A stretch of DNA of 6,872 bases from Gammaproteobacteria bacterium (GTDB lineage: Bacteria > Pseudomonadota > Gammaproteobacteria > Arenicellales > UBA868). A model generated the notes under the pieces. The model did no database searches. It saw only the letters and a list, made by a program, of their open reading frames with translations, and was not told where the DNA came from. Below, piece after piece: positions 1-5,642 of the stretch. Each line of letters begins with the position of its first letter. The first letter of the stretch is position 1. Location of the stretch: contig DPVA01000047.1 in NCBI GenBank assembly GCA_003529705.1, positions 1 to 6,872 on the forward strand, given 5' to 3'. Made by a program: the position numbers and the translations under genes.

Positions 1-2
1 CG

Positions 3-158
3 GTCGAGGTCAAGAGCCGGAAAGGGGACTGGATCCGCTTGCGGGTAACCCGTTCGGTCATGGGTTGGGTCGATAGCGCTGGGCTTACCTCCCCGGGTCC
101 GGTTTCTACGGATTGGCAGGAGCGGTGGGATGCCATTCGATCTGAAGTCGAACACTGA
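3..158 (+). CDS. C-terminal end of an SH3-like domain protein (5'-truncated)
   Basis: A reading frame open from the left edge runs 51 codons to a TGA at 156-158. The visible peptide has the look of the last strands of a bacterial SH3 (SH3b) fold: a GDWIRLRV strand followed, after a short turn, by GWVDSAGL. A short polar tail (STDWQERWDAIRSEVEH) follows. Proteins of this type are usually exported and use SH3b modules to bind peptidoglycan or other envelope ligands; that role is inferred here from the family and from the envelope-type neighbours downstream. The next gene starts inside this one (29-base overlap), which suggests co-transcription and translational coupling. The N-terminal part, and any catalytic domain, lie outside the window. 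The 51 codons could in principle be chance, but the SH3-like pattern and the tight overlap with a well-supported start argue that the gene is real. Confidence 0.62.
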   Translation, partial: VEVKSRKGDWIRLRVTRSVMGWVDSAGLTSPGPVSTDWQERWDAIRSEVEH

Positions 159-714
159 GAGTCATACCGCTTCTTTGGTCTCCTCCCGTAAGTCAAACTC
201 TTTGCCGAGACTTTATTCTGCCTTGGCCGTCACCCTGAGCCTCAGTCTACCCGTTGCTGTTTATGGCATTGATCCTAAGGTTCTTGAAACCATGGTTGAA
301 AACCGTGAGATCCAGGCCGCCCTCGAACTGATCGACGCCGAGATTGCCTCATCGACCTCTGATCCGGTTGACTTGCTGTTTGCCCGTGCCCGGGTAATTG
401 ATGCTGCTGGAAATGTTAAAAAAGCCGAGCATGCCTATCGTGAACTGATCACGCGCTACCCCGCCAGACCCGAGGCCTATAACAACCTCGCTCGGATATA
501 CAGTGCTCAGGGCAAACTCGATCAGGCCTCATCCTTGCTGCGCGCGGGCCTTTATACCGATCCCACTTACCGTGTGATTTTTGATAACCTGACCCGCGTT
601 TACGCCGAGCAGGCGGCCCGCTCTCTCAGTGCGGCTCTTGATCCCCATAATCCCAAATCAGGCCCACAACAGCCGCTGGAGACGCTAAGAGAAATTCCCA
701 CACTCTCGCCATGA
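130..714 (+). CDS. Exported TPR-repeat protein, small (194 aa)
   Basis: This encodes a tetratricopeptide-repeat protein, probably a scaffold for protein-protein contacts in the periplasm or at the inner membrane. After a long polar N-region (1-26) there is a hydrophobic stretch at about 28-45 (LYSALAVTLSLSLPVAVYG). It is either a signal peptide, with a possible cut near residue 46, or an uncleaved anchor. TPR-like helical pairs follow at about 79-112 (ARARVIDAAGNVKKAEHAYRE) and 115-147 (AYNNLARIYSAQGKLDQA). A weaker third helix lies at about 148-170 and a Pro-rich tail closes the protein. ATG 130 is preferred because AGGAG sits at 118-122, seven bases upstream. An in-frame TTG at 202 would give a more standard short signal peptide but has only a weak ribosome site. 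The start overlaps the upstream SH3-domain gene. The partner protein is unknown; the transpeptidase downstream is the obvious candidate, but this is inference. Confidence 0.83.
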   Translation: MPFDLKSNTESHTASLVSSRKSNSLPRLYSALAVTLSLSLPVAVYGIDPKVLETMVENREIQAALELIDAEIASSTSDPVDLLFARARVIDAAGNVKKAEHAYRELITRYPARPEAYNNLARIYSAQGKLDQASSLLRAGLYTDPTYRVIFDNLTRVYAEQAARSLSAALDPHNPKSGPQQPLETLREIPTLSP

Positions 715-744
715 TATTAGCGTGATAGTGCTCGACAGGCGAAT

Positions 745-773
745 TTGGAAGGTTCCGGGCCTGAAGGTAGAAT
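745..773 (+). promoter_or_regulatory. Putative sigma70 promoter for the L,D-transpeptidase gene
   Basis: TTGGAA (745-750, 4 of 6 to the -35 consensus) and TAGAAT (768-773, 5 of 6 to the -10 consensus) are separated by exactly 17 bases. They lie in the 116-base gap between the TPR gene and the transpeptidase gene. A transcript would start near 780 and have a leader of about 50 bases. That leader holds a small GGTC/GACC hairpin (797-808) just before the ribosome site. No terminator is visible after the TPR gene, so read-through from upstream is also likely. Confidence 0.45.
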
Positions 774-815
774 CCCGCCAGTTATGATCAAGTCAGGGTC
801 GCGTGACCGCTACCC

Positions 816-822
816 AGGAAGG
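816..822 (+). promoter_or_regulatory. Ribosome binding site fixing a TTG start
   Basis: AGGAAGG lies eight bases before TTG 831. The encoded product then begins directly with a signal peptide, and no ATG or GTG gives a better N-terminus. This supports TTG as the real start of the L,D-transpeptidase. Confidence 0.65.
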
Positions 823-830
823 GTCTCACT

Positions 831-1994
831 TTGATTTATCGCCTTCTTGCAGTTTTGCTGCTTGCCGGGTCGCAGGCAACGGCAGCACTCGCAGATTCCC
901 CTAGCAACTATGAAACCCGATTGCTTGCAACCGCGGATGCGGTTATTAGCGGTAACTGGGCCCGTGCCCTCAATACGGTCGACAAACTTAATGCGGACTT
1001 CCCTTTAAGCCGGATTGCGCACCTGCTCCGGGCCGATATGCTATCCGCACTCGCAGGTAACCCAAGCGCTGAGAAAGTGAATCCCGCAATTGCGGATCTC
1101 CGGGAACAGCTGCGCTTGCGTTGGCGTCACACAAACGTAATTACGCCAGAGTGGCGGTCTGTTCCAGCGAAGCTCCTGCAGGTATCAGGCGCAGTTCCGT
1201 TTGTCTTGTACGCCGATCTACCGTCTTCAAGACTTTACGTTTTTGCCCAGCAGAATGGGCAACTCGTGCGGATTTCAGATTACTACATCACCATCGGCGA
1301 AGCCGGATTCGGCAAAGAGCGCGAGGGCGACCTGAAAACCCCTTTGGGGGTTTATCAGATTGACAGCTATATTCCGGGAGGGCAACTGCATTCCCGTTAT
1401 GGAGCAGGTGCACTCACCACCGACTACCCCAACACCCTCGACCGGTTTTTACGCCGGACAGGATATGGCATCTGGCTGCACGGTACCGAACCCGGATGGA
1501 TCAACCGTGCCCCCCGGGCAAGCGAGGGCTGTATTACGCTGAGTAATATGGATTTTGAGCAGTTGGTAACCCAACTTGGATCACACCGCGATATCCCGAT
1601 TGTAATTGACGACGACCCTAACTGGATTCCGGCACAGCAGGTAGAGCAAAAACGAAATGACGTCATCAGGTCGATCATCGCCTCGACAGACCGGGCAACC
1701 AAATCTCCCGCAGCCGAACACCATAAAGCATCAACCATCGGTCACGCGGTTAGCGGTAATACCGTCATTACTGATCTTGTGCTCTACCCAGGCAGGCAGG
1801 AGCGATTGCTCGCCCGATGGATAACTTTAGAGAATGAAACGGGGGTTGCGGCATTTGAGCAGTATTGGCATCGCCCCGACGGGGGTGAATGGCAAATGAC
1901 CTTGCAAACACCGGTGCCGGTGCGCTCCCCGGAAAGATTTACCGCCGATGTCGTGGTGCCGACAGATTCTACTCTGAACCTTATTGGCAATTAG
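831..1994 (+). CDS. Periplasmic L,D-transpeptidase (YkuD family)
   Basis: This is a secreted cysteine enzyme of the YkuD fold, which forms 3-3 crosslinks in peptidoglycan, attaches proteins to it, or hydrolyses such links. Residues 1-21 are a signal peptide ending ALA before DSP. Residues 25-115 are helical, and the YkuD domain spans about 122-260. Its core is visible: strands LYVF and YYITIGE, the substrate-loop motif KTPLGVYQI (169-177), then WLHGTEP with His217 and RASEGCITLSN with Ser231, Gly233 and the nucleophile Cys234. Most family members have S-H/R-G-C; Glu at position 232 resembles the S-D/E-G-C variant I recall from a subset whose C-terminus carries an NTF2-like (Cds6) domain. Here residues 263-387 are shorter and unclear; the FEQYWHR...GEWQM segment may be a remnant of such a domain. 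The start is TTG with a good ribosome site. The gene follows the SH3 and TPR genes and converges on the reductase gene. Family is certain; the exact reaction is not. Confidence 0.93.
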   Translation: MIYRLLAVLLLAGSQATAALADSPSNYETRLLATADAVISGNWARALNTVDKLNADFPLSRIAHLLRADMLSALAGNPSAEKVNPAIADLREQLRLRWRHTNVITPEWRSVPAKLLQVSGAVPFVLYADLPSSRLYVFAQQNGQLVRISDYYITIGEAGFGKEREGDLKTPLGVYQIDSYIPGGQLHSRYGAGALTTDYPNTLDRFLRRTGYGIWLHGTEPGWINRAPRASEGCITLSNMDFEQLVTQLGSHRDIPIVIDDDPNWIPAQQVEQKRNDVIRSIIASTDRATKSPAAEHHKASTIGHAVSGNTVITDLVLYPGRQERLLARWITLENETGVAAFEQYWHRPDGGEWQMTLQTPVPVRSPERFTADVVVPTDSTLNLIGN

Positions 1995-2028
1995 CCCCAA
2001 CAATCGCTTCGGTCGCTAATCCACCTGG

Positions 2029-2973
2029 TCAGTAGCCTCGTCCGATTTCGACTAAATGCGGCCAGGGTTCACCCAGTCGGTGACGGCCGATCACATCCGC
2101 AATATAGCGGCATGCCGTCGGAGGATGGGTGATGCTGGCAATGTGGGGCGTGATGTAGACATCCGGGTGCGTCCACAAAGGGCTCTCCTGTGGCAGAGGC
2201 TCTGTTTTAAAAACATCCAGAGCTGCGCCGGCGAGACGTCTTCCATCCAATGCCGAGACGAGATCTTCCTCGTCAACGAGATCGCCGCGTCCTGCGTTGA
2301 TGAAACATGCCCCGGGCGGCAACCAACTGAGCGTTCGGCAATTAATCAGTTTTTTCGTCTCGGGCGTAGATGGCATCAATGCAACCAGAATTTCGCTACG
2401 CCGCATAAATGTCTCAAACTGGTCAACACCGCGAAACACCTCCATGTCATCCACATCACCCGGACCGCGCCGGTAGCCGATCACTTGATATCGAAGTGCA
2501 GATAACTGACGGGCAAGGGCCTGACCCAGAACGCCAATGCCCATGATCCCTACGGTGACCTCGCTTGCAGGAACCTGCGTCAAGTCTTCCCAGCGCCGTT
2601 CAACGCGATGTTTTTCGAAAAGATGCATCAACCGGTGGAAGCGCAAAACGTGAAAGAGACAAAACTCAACCATGCCCGCGGTCAGCTCTGACTCAACCAT
2701 GCGCACAATCGGCAGGTGCGCCGGCAATGTCTGACAGGTCAACAGCGAATCAACGCCCGCGCCGATTGAGAAGATCACCTCTAAGTTATCGAGTTCGTCG
2801 AATAATTCAGGCGGTGGCCCCCATAACAGTGCACAATTTATCTCACTCCGGTCACCCGTTTCGGGCCAGAGGCGCACCTCAAGTTCTGGCATAGTCACCG
2901 AGAAGGCATCGATCCAAGCTTGATCGCGCGTATCGGTCCTCAGAAGCATCACTGTTTTATCTTCTTTCAACAA
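2029..2973 (-). CDS. ghrA: Glyoxylate/hydroxypyruvate reductase A-like 2-hydroxyacid dehydrogenase
   Basis: This is a cytoplasmic D-2-hydroxyacid dehydrogenase that should reduce glyoxylate to glycolate and hydroxypyruvate to glycerate with NAD(P)H. GhrA-subfamily traits are WGPPPELF (51-58), the substrate loop FSIGAGVDSLL (68-78) and LPIVRMVE (87-94). The Rossmann motif is G145-x-G147-x-x-G150, and the next strand ends GYRRG, whose arginines favour NADPH. The catalytic trio is Arg229 (NAGRGDLVDEEDL), Glu258 (DVFKTEPLP) and His277 (ITPHIAS). At 314 residues it matches the family length (about 312). The chosen start is TTG 2973, with GGAG at 2983-2986 nine bases away. An ATG at 2949 (306 aa, starting MLLRTDTRDQ) aligns as well with family N-termini but has a weaker ribosome site, so the start is uncertain. 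It converges on the transpeptidase gene and diverges from the transporter operon. A link to the imported solute is possible but unproven. Confidence 0.9.
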   Translation of the reverse strand: MLKEDKTVMLLRTDTRDQAWIDAFSVTMPELEVRLWPETGDRSEINCALLWGPPPELFDELDNLEVIFSIGAGVDSLLTCQTLPAHLPIVRMVESELTAGMVEFCLFHVLRFHRLMHLFEKHRVERRWEDLTQVPASEVTVGIMGIGVLGQALARQLSALRYQVIGYRRGPGDVDDMEVFRGVDQFETFMRRSEILVALMPSTPETKKLINCRTLSWLPPGACFINAGRGDLVDEEDLVSALDGRRLAGAALDVFKTEPLPQESPLWTHPDVYITPHIASITHPPTACRYIADVIGRHRLGEPWPHLVEIGRGY

Positions 2974-3029
2974 CTGGAGTTTCTCCGTTTTTTAGGATCC
3001 TGATTCTGGCGAGTACCTGATCTGAAGCA

Positions 3030-3054
3030 AATTTTCACCTCAAAGTAATTTTCA
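3030..3054. repeat. Two 8-base direct repeats upstream of the reductase gene
   Basis: AATTTTCA occurs at 3030-3037 and again at 3047-3054, 17 bases apart start to start, in an AT-rich patch 57-81 bases upstream of the reductase start. The spacing (between one and two helical turns) and the position within the likely promoter zone of the minus-strand gene make a regulator site conceivable. No convincing -35/-10 pair for that gene was found, and a chance repeat in AT-rich DNA is equally possible. Confidence 0.25.
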
Positions 3055-3152
3055 TCAAATGGGACTTGAAGACAACCCTTGGTCGGTTCCTGACGCCTAA
3101 CTTTGGAGATTTGGCCACCGGGGCACGAAATATACGAACATCTATCCAGTTG

Positions 3153-3181
3153 TTGAGAATCAGGCCCTAAACTACTACACT
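3153..3181 (+). promoter_or_regulatory. Putative sigma70 promoter of the ABC transporter operon
   Basis: TTGAGA (3153-3158, 5 of 6 to the -35 consensus) and TACACT (3176-3181, 4 of 6 to the -10 consensus) are exactly 17 bases apart. Transcription would start near 3188 and give a leader of about 70 bases. The leader contains a five-pair TGGCC/GGCCA hairpin (3200-3204 with 3216-3220) and then an A-rich stretch before the ribosome site. It is the best promoter-like match in the 286-base divergent region between the reductase and the ATPase gene. Confidence 0.5.
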
Positions 3182-3240
3182 GACAGCGATTTGTTCGTCT
3201 GGCCGAGCTTTGCAGGGCCAATAATAAATAAAACACAAAC

Positions 3241-3248
3241 GGAAGGAG
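3241..3248 (+). promoter_or_regulatory. Ribosome binding site fixing the ATPase start
   Basis: GGAAGGAG lies 11 bases before ATG 3260. The frame stays open upstream as far as a TTG at 3191, but that extension would be translated through this site and through leader-like DNA, and its 23 extra residues are unlike PotA N-termini. ATG 3260 is therefore the start. Confidence 0.75.
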
Positions 3249-3259
3249 TCAGTCTCGAC

Positions 3260-4360
3260 ATGAGTACAGGGGATATCTTTGTCCGCTTCAAAGAAGTCCA
3301 GAAGAGTTACGACGGCGAAATCTTAGTCGTCAAAAACCTCAACCTGGAAATTGAACGTGGCGAGTTCGTCACTATGCTCGGTCCCTCCGGGTCCGGCAAA
3401 ACCACTTGTTTGATGATGCTCGCGGGCTTTGAACCCGCCACCCACGGCGAAATTTATCTTGGTGACCGACCAATTAATGCGGTACCGCCCCACAAAAGGG
3501 GTATCGGCATGGTGTTTCAAAACTACGCCCTATTTCCCCATATGACGGTAAACGAGAATCTCGCATTTCCCCTCGAGGTGCGCAGACTTGGCAAATCGGA
3601 AATTACAACACGCACCAAGCGCGCCCTCGATATGGTCCAGTTAGGCGCCTTCGGTGACAGGCGGCCCGCGCAACTCTCGGGGGGACAGCAGCAGCGGGTT
3701 GCAGTGGCGCGTGCACTGGTTTTTGATCCAGACCTTATTCTTATGGATGAACCTCTCGGGGCGCTCGACAAACAGTTGCGTGAGCAGATGCAATACGAGA
3801 TCAAACACATCCATGAAAGTCTTGGCGTGACCGTGGTCTATGTTACCCATGATCAATCTGAAGCTCTCACCATGTCTAACCGCATAGCTGTCTTTGACGA
3901 CGGCGTGATTCAACAGCTTGCCGCTCCAAGCGACCTTTATGAGCGCCCTGAGAACGCATTTGTTGCGCAGTTCATCGGGGAAAACAATCGGCTGATGGGG
4001 TCGGTCGAGGCGATCGAAGGCAATCAGTGCCAAGTAAAGATAGATAACGGAGAAGTCATCAAGGCGCTAAAAGTCAACGTGGATGCCGTTGGAGAACGAG
4101 CCACACTGTCGCTGCGGCCAGAAAGAGTGGAAGTAAACCCAGAGCCCGGGAAGTTCCCTAACCTTTTTGACGCCAGGGTCGAAGAACTAATTTATCTTGG
4201 CGATCATATCCGCACCCGGGCGACCGTATGCGGGCACGACGATTTTATTGTTAAGATTCCCAATGCGTCGCATCATGCGTCGCTCAATGAGGGAGATTCA
4301 GTCAAGTTCGGCTGGTCCATGGAGGACTGCCGGGCACTTGATGTCTCAGGTACACACTAG
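3260..4360 (+). CDS. PotA-like ABC transporter ATP-binding protein
   Basis: This is the ATPase subunit that powers an importer of the spermidine/putrescine class from the cytoplasmic face of the inner membrane. All nucleotide-binding motifs are intact in the 366-residue product: Walker A GPSGSGKT (41-48), Q-loop Gln87 in VFQNYALFPH, signature LSGGQQQR (139-146), Walker B LILMDEP (159-165) with Asp163 and catalytic Glu164, D-loop GALD (167-170) and switch His197 in VTHDQ. Residues from about 240 form the TOBE regulatory domain typical of PotA-type subunits (FIGENNRLMG, then LSLRPERVEV and YLGDHIRTRA). The length agrees with this group. It is the first gene of an operon; the substrate-binding protein gene begins 66 bases downstream and a PotB-like permease follows. 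Related iron or sulfate importers share this ATPase type, so the substrate cannot be read from it; the binding protein and permease point to the polyamine-type class. Confidence 0.95.
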   Translation: MSTGDIFVRFKEVQKSYDGEILVVKNLNLEIERGEFVTMLGPSGSGKTTCLMMLAGFEPATHGEIYLGDRPINAVPPHKRGIGMVFQNYALFPHMTVNENLAFPLEVRRLGKSEITTRTKRALDMVQLGAFGDRRPAQLSGGQQQRVAVARALVFDPDLILMDEPLGALDKQLREQMQYEIKHIHESLGVTVVYVTHDQSEALTMSNRIAVFDDGVIQQLAAPSDLYERPENAFVAQFIGENNRLMGSVEAIEGNQCQVKIDNGEVIKALKVNVDAVGERATLSLRPERVEVNPEPGKFPNLFDARVEELIYLGDHIRTRATVCGHDDFIVKIPNASHHASLNEGDSVKFGWSMEDCRALDVSGTH

Positions 4361-4426
4361 GAGTGTGTCTGGGATATTTCCTAGCGTCTTTAGGACGATA
4401 AACCAACCTCAGTAAGGAGGAATTTC

Positions 4427-5524
4427 ATGAGAAAACATCTCATAACCACCACCCTAGCCTCGGCTTTCATCAGCGCGGCTTTGGTCACACCTGCCCAGGC
4501 CGATGTCACTATCGCGTCTTGGGGCGGTGCGTATACCATGAGCCAACAGAAGGCTTATGCGGATACTTGGACCGAGGGCAAAGCAAACTTTGTTAACTAC
4601 AACGGCGGCCTGGGCGAAGTCCGTACTCAAGTTGAGTCCGGCAATGTCACCTGGGATTTGATTGACGTGCTGCCACACGAAGCCCGCGTCGGCTGTGATG
4701 AAGGTCTTTTTGAGGAGTTACCACGCGATGTCTTTACGCCCGCGCCCGACGGCACCTCGATGGATGACGACATCATGGTTGAAGTCCCCAATGACTGCGT
4801 CGTGCCTCAGATCTTTTGGTCTTATGTTCCCTTCTATCAGAAGGGCGCCTTCGACGGAAACCCAGCTGGTGATCCGAAAACTATCGCGGACTTTTTCGAT
4901 GTTGCAAAGTTCCCCGGCAAGCGCGGTATCCATACCTGGGGTAACGCTCTAGTCGAAATGGCCCTGATGGCCGACGGTGTAGCGCCAGGAGATGTCTACT
5001 CGGTGCTCGATACACCCGAAGGAATAGACCGAGCATTCGCTAAACTCGATACCATCAAAGACCACGCAGTCTTCTGGTCATCTGGCGCCAAACCACTCGA
5101 ACTCGTTTCCAGTGGCGAGGTATCCATGTCTCTTGCTTATAACGGCCGTATTGGCGCAGCTATCCTTTCTGAAGGAGCGCCTTTCGTTATCAACTGGGAT
5201 GGTCAGGTGCTTGAGGAAGAATGGCTCGCCATGATCAAGGGTACTCCGAACGCTGACGAAGCGCTTAAGTTCCTCATTCATGCAAGCGCGCCAGAGCAAC
5301 AGGCTGGACAAGCCAAGTGGATCACCTATGCACCGATGCGTGCCTCCGGCATAGATATCATCGAAGCCGGCGAACCTTGGTTTAATACTGGCGTGAATAT
5401 CATGCCGCTGATGCCTAACGCCCCTGCTGCGCTGAGCCAGATGCACTTGTTCGCCGACCCGAGTTGGTGGGCAGACAACGGAGATTCTATCTCCGAGCGC
5501 TTCACGGCCTGGTCCGGTCAATAG
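4427..5524 (+). CDS. Periplasmic substrate-binding protein, PotD-type (polyamine-like importer)
   Basis: This is the periplasmic receptor that captures the solute and delivers it to the membrane permeases. Residues 1-25 are a Sec signal peptide (Lys-Arg start, hydrophobic core, cut at AQA before DVT). The mature protein opens with TIASWGGAYTMSQQKAY, the first strand and ligand loop typical of the COG0687 family. Other family segments are WDLIDVLPHEA (76-86), FPGKRGIHTW (162-171) and SLAYNGRIGAA (235-245). Cys90 and Cys124 fall where a subgroup has a conserved cysteine pair and probably form a disulfide. Length (365 aa) is usual. A very strong ribosome site, TAAGGAGG (4413-4420), lies six bases before the ATG, and a long stem-loop follows the stop codon; both fit high production relative to the permease. 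The family also binds putrescine, spermidine, some amino-acid derivatives and other compounds, so the ligand remains open. Confidence 0.93.
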   Translation: MRKHLITTTLASAFISAALVTPAQADVTIASWGGAYTMSQQKAYADTWTEGKANFVNYNGGLGEVRTQVESGNVTWDLIDVLPHEARVGCDEGLFEELPRDVFTPAPDGTSMDDDIMVEVPNDCVVPQIFWSYVPFYQKGAFDGNPAGDPKTIADFFDVAKFPGKRGIHTWGNALVEMALMADGVAPGDVYSVLDTPEGIDRAFAKLDTIKDHAVFWSSGAKPLELVSSGEVSMSLAYNGRIGAAILSEGAPFVINWDGQVLEEEWLAMIKGTPNADEALKFLIHASAPEQQAGQAKWITYAPMRASGIDIIEAGEPWFNTGVNIMPLMPNAPAALSQMHLFADPSWWADNGDSISERFTAWSGQ

Positions 5525-5528
5525 GCGT

Positions 5529-5611
5529 TTACTGAAGTTCTGGAGTAAAGCTGTTCTGGAAAGACTGGGGTGTCTGCCTATGTGCAGGCACCTCGGCTCT
5601 TTCTTCAGTAA
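5529..5611 (+). promoter_or_regulatory. Long intergenic mRNA stem-loop between binding-protein and permease genes
   Basis: Starting five bases after the binding-protein stop codon, the transcript can form an 18-pair hairpin: 5560-5577 pairs with 5584-5602, with a six-base loop (CTATGT, 5578-5583), one bulged C at 5597 and three G-U pairs. A second, perfect nine-pair stem, TTACTGAAG (5529-5537) with CTTCAGTAA (5603-5611), closes around it; its 3' arm abuts the inner stem, while 22 unpaired bases remain on the 5' side. Those contain an 8-base direct repeat, GTTCTGGA (5537-5544 and 5553-5560). No run of Ts follows, so a strong intrinsic terminator is unlikely. Position and shape fit a 3'-end stabiliser or partial terminator that keeps the binding-protein message more abundant than the permease message, as known for other ABC operons such as malE-malF. 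That function is inference. Confidence 0.7.
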
Positions 5612-5642
5612 CCTCTAACCCACATTATTGACAGTCCCGCGA

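Noticed and set aside
1995..2028. Bidirectional terminator between the convergent transpeptidase and reductase genes
   Set aside because: The 34-base gap has no convincing hairpin; TCGC occurs twice but as a direct, not inverted, repeat, and there is no T-run.
3191..3259. N-terminal extension of the ATPase from TTG 3191
   Set aside because: It would be translated through the GGAAGGAG ribosome site and has no resemblance to PotA N-termini; ATG 3260 is better.
3641..4033. Minus-strand open frame of 130 codons inside the ATPase gene
   Set aside because: It lies wholly within a gene with every ABC motif intact and has no recognisable domain; it is a shadow frame.
4380..4397. Small hairpin before the binding-protein gene (CGTC/GACG)
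   Set aside because: Only four pairs, with no T-run and no conservation data; too weak to call a regulatory element.
5078..5521. Minus-strand open frame of 147 codons inside the binding-protein gene
   Set aside because: It is antisense to a well-supported coding region and its composition is that of a shadow frame.
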